Positions 47,152 to 56,432 of a stretch of DNA of 64,000 nucleotides are shown in pieces. The position numbers and the translations under genes were made by a program. Position 1 is the stretch's first letter, and each line of letters opens with the position of its first letter. The stretch comes from Methylophilus sp. 14. Lineage in GTDB: Bacteria > Pseudomonadota > Gammaproteobacteria > Burkholderiales > Methylophilaceae. The DNA lies in contig NZ_JADKYS010000005.1 of assembly GCF_015354345.1 (NCBI RefSeq), positions 100,654 through 164,653 of the forward strand, read 5' to 3'. The notes beneath the pieces are model-generated. The model ran no database searches. It saw nothing but the letters and a program-made list of their open reading frames with translations, and was not told the origin of the DNA.

Positions 47152-49140
47152 TTACTCCGGCAAGCGATAACGCTGCTCTTTATACAACAGCGCAGGCAAC
47201 AGGCTATTCGCCAATGCGCGCTCAGCTAACGCAACGCCATCAGCAGGCGCGGCCGTATTTTGCAATTGCTTGCTGGCAGGATCATAACGTCCGAATGCAG
47301 CGGGCTTGCCTTCGCGCAGCACCACGACCTCATTCTCAACCACCGTTGGCCCCATTTGTTGCATCCAGCCAAAGTTGTAGTTGTACTGCATCATGGCGCG
47401 GCCACGGTAGTCAGCACTCACATTCGACAAGTCATGCCCAGTCATTGGGTGTTGGGCTTCTATACCCATTAATGACAACACTGTCACCGGCAAATCAATC
47501 TGGCTGGCAATCGCATCCACCGTTTTTGGCTGCACAGCCCCGCCCAGTATCAGCGCCGGGATATGGAAGTGCTCAATCGGCACCAGTGAATCGCCACGTA
47601 CGCGAATATCGTGGTCAGCCACCACCAGGAACACCGTATCGTTCCAGTAAGGGCTGGCCTTGGCTTTTTTAAAGAACTCGCCTATCGCGTAATCGGCGTA
47701 TTTCACCGCATTGTTATCCGTGGCTTTGGGCTGCTCATAAAGCTCAATACGACCATCCGGGAACTCAAATGGCGCATGGTTGGAAGAACTAAATGCCAGG
47801 GTAAAAAAGGGTTTGCCGCTGGCATGATGCGCCATCAGCTGCTCATGGGTTTTATTGAGCAAATCTTCATCTGACGCGCCCCAACTAGCCACGAATACCG
47901 GGTTCTTGAAGTCAGGCTGGTCGGTGATCTGCTGGAAACCATTGCCCATAAAAAAGCTGCGCATATTATCAAAATGGGATTCGCCACCGTAAATAAACTC
48001 GGTGAGGTAGCCGCGCTTGGACAACAAAGAGGCCAAAGTAAAAAAGTTTTTCTGGCTTAAATCCAGCTTGACGGTGCTGTCGGATGGCGTTGGTTGAAAA
48101 CCGGTGACAACGGCCTCAATGCCACGCACCGAACGCGTGCCGGTCGCATACAAGTGTGTGAACCAGATACCCTCTGCTTTGAGTTTTTCCAGATTTGGCG
48201 TCACCGGCTTGCCGCCCAGTGACTCAACAAACCCCGCCCCCAGACTTTCTTGCAGCAAAATGACCAGGTTCAACGGTTTGTCGCGTGTCACACTAGGCAC
48301 CAGTGTCGTCAGCGTCGGGATATCCGTCGCTTGCGCGCCGGTCAGGGCAAAGATTTTTTCGCGTGGCAGCTTGCCATAAATCGCACTTGATTTCGCTTCG
48401 TGCTGCAAGCTATAGGCGGCGTAAAACACAGAATAGGTCGAATTCAATATCAGGCTGTTGACCATGCTATCTTGCGTAATCGCGAACAGGGCAGGATTGG
48501 CTGGGCGATGTGTCAGCGTTGAGCGTATCCCTAACACCGTTAACACAAGTATCAACGGCCACACCAGCCACACCGCCGGGCTTGCCCATTTGGCCTCAGC
48601 CTGACGCCAGGGTTTAAGCAGTTTGGCCACGGCGACAAACGCAACCAACGTCATGACCAGACCAAACACCAACTCGGTCTTAAAGCCCTGCCACAACATG
48701 CCAAATACTTCGTGCGGATATTTAAGGTATTCGACAAAAATACGGTTAGGCCGTACATCGTATTCGAGGATAAAGCCAGGCGTGGCCGCTTCCAGAAACA
48801 CCAGCAAGACCAGTGATAACAATACCCACCAGTAAGTGAAGCCACGCCAAACCTTGAATAATTTCCGCGTCGCCAATATGGGTGAGAGCAAGACAGGAAT
48901 GAGTGCCAGCAAGCCGAGCTGGATCACATCCACGCGCACGCCTTGCAACAAAATCTGGCAGAACTCGCCCGTGGCTTGCACACGCTCCCATTTCCAGGCC
49001 ACCAGACCCAGGCGCGTGAGCGAAAGCAACAGCAGCCCGCTGATAAACATGACAATGAGCGGTGCATAAGGGCCAAACCAATGACCAATGGCCCATAATT
49101 TTGAAGTGGAACGTGGCTTGCCGAAGTAACTTGATTGCAT
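47152..49140 (-). CDS. LTA synthase/OpgB-family phosphoglycerol transferase
   Basis: A 662-residue inner-membrane enzyme. Five membrane helices fill about 1-210, and the periplasmic sulfatase-fold domain runs about 260-600. Metal and active-site features are in place: Q-E-S-L-G (about 293), Thr nucleophile in YATGTRSVRGIEAV (about 334), SSNHAPFEFPDG and VVADHDIRVRGDS. Enzymes of this type move glycerol-phosphate or phosphoethanolamine from phospholipids to glycans, leaving diacylglycerol. In Gram-negatives they decorate periplasmic glucans or LPS. It precedes the glycosidase/kinase fusion by 8 bases, which points to a common target. Confidence 0.88.
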   Translation of the reverse strand: MQSSYFGKPRSTSKLWAIGHWFGPYAPLIVMFISGLLLLSLTRLGLVAWKWERVQATGEFCQILLQGVRVDVIQLGLLALIPVLLSPILATRKLFKVWRGFTYWWVLLSLVLLVFLEAATPGFILEYDVRPNRIFVEYLKYPHEVFGMLWQGFKTELVFGLVMTLVAFVAVAKLLKPWRQAEAKWASPAVWLVWPLILVLTVLGIRSTLTHRPANPALFAITQDSMVNSLILNSTYSVFYAAYSLQHEAKSSAIYGKLPREKIFALTGAQATDIPTLTTLVPSVTRDKPLNLVILLQESLGAGFVESLGGKPVTPNLEKLKAEGIWFTHLYATGTRSVRGIEAVVTGFQPTPSDSTVKLDLSQKNFFTLASLLSKRGYLTEFIYGGESHFDNMRSFFMGNGFQQITDQPDFKNPVFVASWGASDEDLLNKTHEQLMAHHASGKPFFTLAFSSSNHAPFEFPDGRIELYEQPKATDNNAVKYADYAIGEFFKKAKASPYWNDTVFLVVADHDIRVRGDSLVPIEHFHIPALILGGAVQPKTVDAIASQIDLPVTVLSLMGIEAQHPMTGHDLSNVSADYRGRAMMQYNYNFGWMQQMGPTVVENEVVVLREGKPAAFGRYDPASKQLQNTAAPADGVALAERALANSLLPALLYKEQRYRLPE

Positions 49141-49212
49141 GGTTGCTTAATCAGATTGATTCAAGCGTGTGATTATAACGGGTTATTCACGATTGTTCGC
49201 GCAGGGCCAACG

Positions 49213-49590
49213 CTACTCAGGCAAAACAGACTTTTTGCGCAGGTCTAGATACACCACGGACAGCAAGCCTACCGGAATCACAAAGCCCACCAGCAGCGGC
49301 ACTAAATCCACCAGCATATCGACAATGCCGGTCTGGCTGGTGAATAAACTCCAGGCTTTTGCCAGCAGCGGAATCACCGTAAACAACAAGGTGGGAATCA
49401 AGAACCAGATCGTGCTGGTCGCACCGCGCTTTGCCAGGCGTGCGCAAACATAAGACACCACAGCAACTATCACCGCTGCCCCAGCGCCCCATACGGCACC
49501 TGCCACGATTGTGATCCAGGTGCCGACCTGGTAAAGCAGCAAACAGATAATGGCCGTCAGGATGAGTTTTCGATTCAAGGCGATTTGCAT
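49213..49590 (-). CDS. Small inner-membrane protein
   Basis: A 125-residue protein from ATG 49590 (MQIALNRKLIL), with GGGAGC seven bases upstream. Three or four hydrophobic helices (about 8-25, 28-45, 55-75, 92-115) and a basic C-terminus (LDLRKKSVLPE). I do not recognise a family. It lies between the papain-like protein gene and the LTA-synthase-like gene on the same strand, so it is probably part of that cluster. Confidence 0.7.
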   Translation of the reverse strand: MQIALNRKLILTAIICLLLYQVGTWITIVAGAVWGAGAAVIVAVVSYVCARLAKRGATSTIWFLIPTLLFTVIPLLAKAWSLFTSQTGIVDMLVDLVPLLVGFVIPVGLLSVVYLDLRKKSVLPE

Positions 49591-49668
49591 AGAGCAAGCT
49601 CCCAATAAAGATATGTCCCAGGTTAGGACAACGTCGCCCGGAAATTGTTTTGTGACTGCATGCCGCCA

Positions 49669-51282
49669 CTAACGGCGCAGCAGCCTTTTCAACCAGCATC
49701 TGAGCAGCTTACACATGACCCACGCAGCACCAAGTATGCTGATTAAAAACAAAATCACTGGCATTGGCACCAACGCGGGTGCTTGCTCTTCTAGCGCCAA
49801 CCCTTCTTTCAACGGTTCTGGCAACGGATTCGGCGTCACCGGGATAATTTGCCACTGGCTTCTATCCGCCGGTGCCTGTTGCAGGTATTGCGCAAAGCTA
49901 TATACCGGCGCCAGGCCATCTGCCCGGCTGGAAGGAAATTGCGGGATGCGCACAAAGTAAATGGCTTCCAACTGTTCAGCCATTGGCTGCATGACGGTTG
50001 AGGTGAGCGTGGTTTTGTCACCCGTGTGCGCAATATTGAGCAGGTCATTGCCAATTGCATCAAATGCCACGGCAGGGAACAGCCGGGTCATTTCAGTATT
50101 GAGGTAGTCATAAATGGCGCGGCCTTTTTGCAGGCTGCGCTCCGTCGCCGCCACATACCAGTAAGCTGCGCTGGCTTTGAGCAGGCTTTCCACACCCCGT
50201 GGCGGCACTTGCCAGCCTAAGTTGCGCAAGGTATCTATGCTGATACCTGCACAGTTTTCACGGGCGCGGTCATAGACAAAGTCATTGCGGTAAAAATGCT
50301 GGAAAACGCGATTGTTGAGAGCCTGAATCTGCTGGGGAATGTCTGCCTGGCTAAACACGGCCACCAGCATATACGAAGGCCGATAAAAGGATTGCCCGCT
50401 ATTGAGGTCGCCCATGTATTTATCAAACGGCGTCACCCCGGCAATAATGCCTTTTTCGCTGTTGCTGGCCAGGTTGTAATAATTATTCACCAGCCACGAT
50501 GCATACTCTCCCTCGGCACCAACAACGCCGGTGGCCAATGCAAAATGCCCGCCATGCGCTTCGTCGTCATCGCCTTGCGCGCCATTGAGCAAAATGCCTA
50601 ACGCCGCTTTGCCGGACGACTGTTGTGCTGCACCGGGCGACTTCTCCCATAGCAAGCGGCTTTGATACGGGCTGCGGGCACCTCCATGGGCAAACTGCAC
50701 CAGTGATTGCAGGCTTTCACCTGCTTGCAAAGGGCGTGTGCCCGCCGTGAGGTCGAGTTTAAATGCTTGCGGCCAGACTGTACGCGCCACCAATGCTTGC
50801 TCTTCCAACGTTTTCCCCTCCAGCTCACCACGGATGGTCAGTGGGCCTTGGTTGAAAAAATGGCTGGTGCTAGCGTTCCAATACGAGCGATTGCTGGCGA
50901 TCTTGGGCACTAATTTAAATCCCAATCGCGCCCCTTCTACGCTAGTAACCGTCGTTGCTTCAGCATTCAAGGTCAACCCTGACCGGTGCTGATTGGCACC
51001 CGTCCACACTAAGGCAGGTAAGGCCTCCGGAGTTAATCCTTGCGTATCCTCAACGCCACGCTTAGTAGCGTCAAAATGGGTCACCAATGCATTGCTGTGC
51101 GGCAAGGCAAAGGTTTCATGACGAAAATACCATAACGCTTGCGGCAATGCCTGGCATGGCGAGCACACACCATTGACCGTTTGAAATTGGTTTTGTGCAT
51201 ATAAGCCCAGCTGACTGCTTCCAGGCTCGCTACAGGCAAACGACGAAATCAGGCCTAAGCCCACACCCATCATGCGACGCAT
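49669..51282 (-). CDS. Exported protein with His/Cys motifs of permuted papain-fold type
   Basis: A 537-residue periplasmic protein that I cannot name. A signal-like N-terminus (about 1-17) ends near a Cys. A beta-rich domain (about 25-220) precedes a region with HGGHFALATG (His243, His246) and, a hundred residues on, YDRARENCAGISID (Cys344). His before Cys is the order in circularly permuted NlpC/P60-LRAT-Lnb type enzymes, several of which are acyltransferases or lipid/amide hydrolases. A helical part follows, and the tail is V-P-M-P, one membrane helix (about 508-527) and a strongly basic end. Two bases separate it from the LplT-like gene, so it is in that operon. Confidence 0.7.
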   Translation of the reverse strand: MRRMMGVGLGLISSFACSEPGSSQLGLYAQNQFQTVNGVCSPCQALPQALWYFRHETFALPHSNALVTHFDATKRGVEDTQGLTPEALPALVWTGANQHRSGLTLNAEATTVTSVEGARLGFKLVPKIASNRSYWNASTSHFFNQGPLTIRGELEGKTLEEQALVARTVWPQAFKLDLTAGTRPLQAGESLQSLVQFAHGGARSPYQSRLLWEKSPGAAQQSSGKAALGILLNGAQGDDDEAHGGHFALATGVVGAEGEYASWLVNNYYNLASNSEKGIIAGVTPFDKYMGDLNSGQSFYRPSYMLVAVFSQADIPQQIQALNNRVFQHFYRNDFVYDRARENCAGISIDTLRNLGWQVPPRGVESLLKASAAYWYVAATERSLQKGRAIYDYLNTEMTRLFPAVAFDAIGNDLLNIAHTGDKTTLTSTVMQPMAEQLEAIYFVRIPQFPSSRADGLAPVYSFAQYLQQAPADRSQWQIIPVTPNPLPEPLKEGLALEEQAPALVPMPVILFLISILGAAWVMCKLLRCWLKRLLRR

Positions 51283-51284
51283 GC

Positions 51285-52607
51285 CTACCCCCTCAACCCA
51301 CGCAGGTAATCACGCACGCTGTGCCAATACTCCGGCTGACGCAAACATAAATAAATAGCCACCAGCACATTGACCGCGGCCGTAATGGCAAACAATTGCG
51401 GAATACTGACACCCATGCCAAACAACAACACCGAAAATCCGGCCGAAAGCACCATAAACAAGGCATTCATAATATTGTTAGCCGCGATCACGCGTGACTG
51501 ATACCCAGCCTCGGCGCGGCTTTGCAGCAACACATACAGCGGCACGATATACAGACCGCCACTCACCCCCAGCAAAGCGACATCGAGCAACATGCGCGCA
51601 TAATCAACACCGCCCAGCGTATGCAAACTTAAGACGGGATTAGCCAATAACTGCTGCTGAATACCGCTGGTGGTCGTAGCAAAATCCCAGGCAAATAAGG
51701 ACATCCCTGCCGCCCCCAGCATGACCAGGCCCAGCTCCTGTTTGCCTTTGGACAGCTTTTCACACCAAACCGACCCCACACCCACGCCCACTGAAAAAAT
51801 CGACAGCAGGCTGATAAAGTCACGCTCGCTGCCCTGCAACACATTTTTTGCCAGGTTAGGAAACTGTGCCAGCATGGTCGCCCCAAAGAACCAGAACCAT
51901 GAGATGGCAACAATCGCCACCCACAAGGTTTGCTGCGCCCAGAACGTGCGCACATTCTTGATCGTTTCGGTGATCGGGTTCCAATTAATGTTGATCTCAG
52001 GCACAGGCGCCGGTGACAACGGAATACCGCGGCTCAGGTGATAGCCGGAGACAGCGACCAGCAATACACTCAAACTGGTAAACAAGGCATGTTGCTCTAG
52101 ACTACCCAGCCAGGCACCCAACACCTGCCCCAGCAAAATAGCCACGAAGCTGCCCATCTCGACCAGGCCATTGCCCGCCGTGAGTTCACTGGGCTGTAAA
52201 TGTTGTGGCAAATAAGAGTACTTTACCGGCCCAAACAAGGTGGAATGCACGCCCATTAAAAACAATGCCAGCGCCAGCATGACCAAACTGCGGCTTAAAA
52301 AACCGATGCTGGCAAACAGCATGATACAAATCTCCAGCCCCTTCACCAGCCGGATAATCTGTGATTTTTCGTATTTATCTGCCAATTGCCCAGCCGAGGC
52401 CGAAAACAGGAAAAACGGCAAAATAAACAGGCCAGGCAGCAAGGTCGCTAATGTCGCCCCATCCAGCGTCGTCAGGCTGGCGGTGTTAAACGCCACTTGC
52501 GTAATCAAGGCGGTTTTAAACACATTGTCATTAAACGCGCCTAAACCCTGTGTCCAGAAAAAAGGGCCGAAGCGTTGCTGGCTTAGTAAGTTGAATGGAT
52601 TGGTCAT
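51285..52607 (-). CDS. lplT: LplT-like lysophospholipid transporter (MFS)
   Basis: A 440-residue major-facilitator protein with about twelve helices. The start FGPFFWTQGLGAFNDNVFKTAL and the A-loop region SAGQLADKYEKSQIIRLVKG are typical of the LplT group, as is FGPVKYSYLPQHLQPSELTAGNGLVEMG. LplT flips lysophospholipids to the inner leaflet, where Aas reacylates them. In E. coli lplT and aas are adjacent; here the aas-type gene lies one gene upstream with 4-base overlaps at both junctions, which supports the assignment. Confidence 0.88.
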   Translation of the reverse strand: MTNPFNLLSQQRFGPFFWTQGLGAFNDNVFKTALITQVAFNTASLTTLDGATLATLLPGLFILPFFLFSASAGQLADKYEKSQIIRLVKGLEICIMLFASIGFLSRSLVMLALALFLMGVHSTLFGPVKYSYLPQHLQPSELTAGNGLVEMGSFVAILLGQVLGAWLGSLEQHALFTSLSVLLVAVSGYHLSRGIPLSPAPVPEININWNPITETIKNVRTFWAQQTLWVAIVAISWFWFFGATMLAQFPNLAKNVLQGSERDFISLLSIFSVGVGVGSVWCEKLSKGKQELGLVMLGAAGMSLFAWDFATTTSGIQQQLLANPVLSLHTLGGVDYARMLLDVALLGVSGGLYIVPLYVLLQSRAEAGYQSRVIAANNIMNALFMVLSAGFSVLLFGMGVSIPQLFAITAAVNVLVAIYLCLRQPEYWHSVRDYLRGLRG

Positions 52608-53821
52608 GTTCGCTCAAAAATATGTCTGGTTTCAAAAACAACAGGTAAGAAACTTTGGCCGTTGATGTTCAGCAACCGCTTCAAGGCAAAGTCATATAAC
52701 AAGGGATGGTGATTTTTTAAAGTGATTAGAAAAGGCTTGTGCGTCTCACTCAACCAGCCATTTGCAATTAAAGTGTTTAAGTTTGTGAGTGGCATGATGC
52801 CAGGTAACGGATAGTCCGACCCATGCACCAGCCTGGGATGCCAGTGCTGTCGTTTGATTAACTCCGGCAAAACCCAAGCGTGGTTGATCAGTGTTGTGGC
52901 TGAAATATCACCATACAACAAGGTTTGATAGTCCGGCGTATCCATTAAACGGGTGAACAAATCAAAACTGCGAATACTGCGGCCTGCATGATCCAGGTCT
53001 TGATCCATGCCATCACTTGCGCAATGTGCCAGAATGACCTTCACACCATGGTCGAGTGCGCGCCGCATTCTCAGCGGATTGCCATAGGCCTGATCACCGC
53101 CCGGGACAGCACTCTCCTGGCCTGTATGGCTAATAATAGGGATCCCTAGACTTGCCGCCTTCTTATAGAAAGCATCGCACTTGGCTGACGCTGGATCTAT
53201 ACCCATGCCAGAAGGCAGCCACTTGATGGCTTTGGCACCATGCGCATGAGCGTGCTCAAGTGCGTCAACTGCATCTGGCCTGAATGGATGAATACTAGCC
53301 ACCCATTCATAGCGATCTGGTTGCCGCTGGGCAATCGCCGCCGCATATTGGTTGGAAATATGAAAGATTGAGTGCTGCTTGAGAACTTGGCCTTGCGCAT
53401 CGCGATGCCAGTCAAACGCAAATAACATCAGCTTCATGCCTGGTGGTAATGCTTGTGCCAACGCATCCATGCGGCTCACGGAAGTCACATCTATTTGTGC
53501 AGGATCGGCACAGGTAGCATTGATATAGAATGATTTTTGCAGCTTGAGCTGAGGATGCAGCCACTCATCCATCGCTGGGTTAAACCATGTCTCATTCGAT
53601 GCATCACCCACACCAACCAAATGCACATGCGCATCCCAAACCTGATCAGGCCGTATGTCTTGCCACAGCACTTTCCAGGTTTCATGCTCGCGTAGTGAAG
53701 CTGGAAAAGCTGCAACGCATGGGTGTTTCAACCCGCTGTCTGGCACATATTTCCAGGCAGCCTCTGTCAAGCCTGCACAGAGTAAGGCACCACCAGCGAT
53801 CATAAACTGTCTGCGATTCAT
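52604..53821 (-). CDS. Tat-exported amidohydrolase-family metalloenzyme
   Basis: A 405-residue protein with a twin-arginine signal (MNRRQFMIAGGALLCAGLTEAA). The metal-dependent TIM-barrel is seen from VWDAHVHLVG (strand-one H-x-H) through KWLPSGMG, ISHTGQES, VILAHCASDG and VHGSDYPLPG with the final metal Asp. This is the PF04909-type amidohydrolase group (hydrolysis or decarboxylation). Tat export implies a folded, metal-loaded enzyme in the periplasm. Four-base overlaps join it to the Aas-type gene before and the LplT-type gene after, so its substrate may be a lipid-derived amide or ester; that is inference. Confidence 0.85.
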   Translation of the reverse strand: MNRRQFMIAGGALLCAGLTEAAWKYVPDSGLKHPCVAAFPASLREHETWKVLWQDIRPDQVWDAHVHLVGVGDASNETWFNPAMDEWLHPQLKLQKSFYINATCADPAQIDVTSVSRMDALAQALPPGMKLMLFAFDWHRDAQGQVLKQHSIFHISNQYAAAIAQRQPDRYEWVASIHPFRPDAVDALEHAHAHGAKAIKWLPSGMGIDPASAKCDAFYKKAASLGIPIISHTGQESAVPGGDQAYGNPLRMRRALDHGVKVILAHCASDGMDQDLDHAGRSIRSFDLFTRLMDTPDYQTLLYGDISATTLINHAWVLPELIKRQHWHPRLVHGSDYPLPGIMPLTNLNTLIANGWLSETHKPFLITLKNHHPLLYDFALKRLLNINGQSFLPVVFETRHIFERT

Positions 53822-55953
53822 GCAGCTGTTTCCGCCATCTGCTTCAATGTGACATAGTCTGTTTTGCCCGTGCCCAGCACCGGGATTTGCGCCACTACAA
53901 TGATTTTGCGGGCGATGGCTATTTCAGGCGCGCCCATGTTTTTAGCCACAATCTGCAAATCTTCACGCTTGAGTTTGGCATCGGTGGTAAACAGTACGAT
54001 GCTTTCACCGCGGCTGGCATCTGCGACCGTGGTAGCAGCATGTTGTTGTTCCGGAGCTGCGGTAGTCGCCATTTTCTCCACCACTTCGAGCGAGACCATT
54101 TCACCAGCCACTTTGGCAAAGCGTTTAACGCGGCCTTTGATATGAATAAACCCTTCACTATCTATTTCAACCACATCGCCGGTGTCATACCAGCCGTCTT
54201 GCGGTGCAACCAACACCCCAGGGTTGTCATACAGGTAATAGCCCTGCATGATGTTGTCGCCTTTGACCAACAAACGGCCGCCGTTTTCGATGCCTGGCAC
54301 CGGCTCTAGTTTGTGCTCAATGCCAGGAAAAAACTGGCCGACTGTGCCATTGCGGTTAGCCATCGGCGTGTTGGCTGCCACCACAGGCGCGCACTCGGTG
54401 GTGCCATAGCCTTCTAATATGCGGATGCCAAATTTTTCGTGGTAAATCTTGCGCACTTCTTCATTGAGTTTTTCAGCGCCGGCAAACACCACGCGCAATT
54501 TATAAAAGTCGTACGGGTGTGCATATTTGGCGTAGTTGCCCAGAAACGTGCTGGTAGAGAAAAACACCGTGCAGCCTTTGTCGTAAATCACTTCCGGGAT
54601 CAGCTTGTATTGCAGCGGTGAGGGGAACAGCAGCATGGGGATACCGTTTAACAAAGGCAGCAAGGCGCCGGTAAACCCAAAGGCGTGAAACAGCGGCAAA
54701 GCCATCATGAACTTATCCGCCGGGCTGAAATCCAGTGTTGCCAAAATCTGGTGCGTATTGGCCAGGATGGCTTTATGGCTATGCACCACCCCTTTGGGCT
54801 TGCCCTCGGAGCCAGAGGTAAACAACACCACTGCAGTCTCTTCGGTAGTGACCGGCTCCATGGCCGCGCGCGGGTAATGTAAGGCGTAGCCCATGAGCCA
54901 GGCACGGTCCAACATGCCAAACTGGCTACGCAAGTCTTCGAGGTAAACAATATTCAAATCGCTCATTTTGGCGACCGTCTCCTCCAGCTTGGCCGCTTCA
55001 ATAAATTTGCGTGAACTGATCACCGTACGGATATTGGCGGCGTGGCAAGCATTTCGCATACCGTCTGCGCCAGCAGTGTAATTGAGCATGGCAGGGATTC
55101 TTTTAAAGGCGCTCATCCCCAGCACTAGTGCCAGCGTATTGGTGATATTTGGCATCAATACGCCGACCACTTCAGCAGGGTGACTGACCTTGGTGGCGAT
55201 GCGCCCCAGTGCCAGGCTGCGCTTGAGCACTTCCTGGTAGGTATCTTCAACCTGGTTCATATCCTCGATGATGTGCGACCTGGCCCCATATTTATCCATG
55301 GCGTCCAAGAACGCTTCAAACAGGCTTTTGCTTTGCTGGGTTTTAAACAGCATATGCTGCATGATGCCGCGCATGGCCTCACCCGCAATCCGGCGGCGCT
55401 GCTTGGCCGTGAGTGGCGCATGATGGCCGTGCTGCTCAATACGGATGTCAGTCGTGGGCAAAATCTTCAGGGTCACACGCGGTAACAGTTTGCGTGGATG
55501 CGCATCGGATAAGCGGCCAAAATAGGACTGCGCTGCGCCTTCAACTCTGACTGGCAAGATTTTGACACCAGTTTTAGCCGCCACAAAGCCAGGGCCGTCA
55601 TACACCTTCATCAAGGCGCCGGTCAGGGTAATGCGGCCCTCAGGGAAGATCACCACATTCTCGCCTGCATTTAAGCGCTGTACGACTTTCTTCATCGCCA
55701 GCGGGCTAGCCGGGTCGACGGATAAATGCGGCGTCAGCTTTAACCACCAGCGAAAAAAGATATTTTTTAGCACGCCGGTATGCACCACAAAAGTCGCGCG
55801 CTTGGGCAAAAATAAGCCCAACAACAAGCCATCCAGAAACGACTCATGGTTGGCAATAATCAACAACCGGTCTTCCTGCGGCACGTTCTCCAGCCCTGTC
55901 ACCTGCACGCGGAACAGCAGACGGCAGATCCCCCTTAATACACTCACCAGCAT
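53818..55953 (-). CDS. aas: Bifunctional acyl-[ACP]-phospholipid acyltransferase/acyl-ACP synthetase (Aas-like)
   Basis: A 711-residue inner-membrane enzyme close in length to E. coli Aas (719). The N-terminal PlsC domain (about 15-200) has the H-x4-D motif in IANHESFLDGLLLGLF and the second motif FPEGRITLTG. The C-terminal AMP-binding domain (about 230-705) has VVLFTSGSEGKPKGVVHSH, LEGYGTTECAPVVAANTP, DGWYDTGDVVEID and the closing Lys in GTGKTDYV. Aas reacylates lysophosphatidylethanolamine. The ribosome site is AGGGAG. It is the first of four overlapping or abutting genes. Confidence 0.93.
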   Translation of the reverse strand: MLVSVLRGICRLLFRVQVTGLENVPQEDRLLIIANHESFLDGLLLGLFLPKRATFVVHTGVLKNIFFRWWLKLTPHLSVDPASPLAMKKVVQRLNAGENVVIFPEGRITLTGALMKVYDGPGFVAAKTGVKILPVRVEGAAQSYFGRLSDAHPRKLLPRVTLKILPTTDIRIEQHGHHAPLTAKQRRRIAGEAMRGIMQHMLFKTQQSKSLFEAFLDAMDKYGARSHIIEDMNQVEDTYQEVLKRSLALGRIATKVSHPAEVVGVLMPNITNTLALVLGMSAFKRIPAMLNYTAGADGMRNACHAANIRTVISSRKFIEAAKLEETVAKMSDLNIVYLEDLRSQFGMLDRAWLMGYALHYPRAAMEPVTTEETAVVLFTSGSEGKPKGVVHSHKAILANTHQILATLDFSPADKFMMALPLFHAFGFTGALLPLLNGIPMLLFPSPLQYKLIPEVIYDKGCTVFFSTSTFLGNYAKYAHPYDFYKLRVVFAGAEKLNEEVRKIYHEKFGIRILEGYGTTECAPVVAANTPMANRNGTVGQFFPGIEHKLEPVPGIENGGRLLVKGDNIMQGYYLYDNPGVLVAPQDGWYDTGDVVEIDSEGFIHIKGRVKRFAKVAGEMVSLEVVEKMATTAAPEQQHAATTVADASRGESIVLFTTDAKLKREDLQIVAKNMGAPEIAIARKIIVVAQIPVLGTGKTDYVTLKQMAETAA

Positions 55954-55976
55954 GGTTTGCTCCCTGTTAAATTCTT

Positions 55977-56282
55977 TTATATTTCGTCTTTGATGTAGTC
56001 CAGCACGTTTTGCAGTGCCTGCTGCATAAATGATTGATTGACCCAGAAATAGACTTCGCGGCCAATTTTCTCGCTCTGCAAGGCGCCCCCTCGTTCGAGC
56101 ACTTTTAAATGATGTGTGACCGCGGTGCGGCTTAACTGCGAGCTCTCTGCAATTTGCAGAATCGTCAGCCGCTCGTTTTTTTCGAACGATAGCAAAATCC
56201 GTTGCCGGTGGGCATCACCCAGCGCAACGAAGAGCTCTGAAATAGCGTTCCAGGGTTCTGGAACTTGGGTCACTGTTTTCAT
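55977..56282 (-). CDS. ArsR-family transcriptional regulator
   Basis: A 101-residue winged-helix protein. The core WNAISELFVALGDAHRQRIL, LTILQIAESSQLSRTAVTHHLKVLE (recognition helix) and the wing EKIGREVYFWVN are plain. The metal-site Cys motif E-L-C-V-C of ArsR/SmtB is absent, so a non-metal signal is likely. It lies 23 bases before the Aas-like gene on the same strand, and a palindrome adjoins its start codon. It probably regulates itself and the lipid cluster. Confidence 0.9.
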   Translation of the reverse strand: MKTVTQVPEPWNAISELFVALGDAHRQRILLSFEKNERLTILQIAESSQLSRTAVTHHLKVLERGGALQSEKIGREVYFWVNQSFMQQALQNVLDYIKDEI

Positions 56283-56283
56283 A

Positions 56284-56301
56284 TAACTATATAATTAGTT
56301 A
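56284..56301. promoter_or_regulatory. Probable ArsR-type operator
   Basis: TAACTA-TATAAT-TAGTTA, a perfect 6-6-6 inverted repeat ending one base before the ArsR start codon, with a further TTAGTTTA half next to it. The central TATAAT could double as a -10 box. Confidence 0.6.
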
Positions 56302-56432
56302 TTTAGTTTATTTTGTCAAGTACCATCGTACAAAACGATCATGCGCATGGACTAGTCTGTGCTTCATTAAAGCATCACCCAACACCAACGCCTGCCCCGC
56401 TACACTCAATGCCTTATGTAAAGGAGTGTGAA

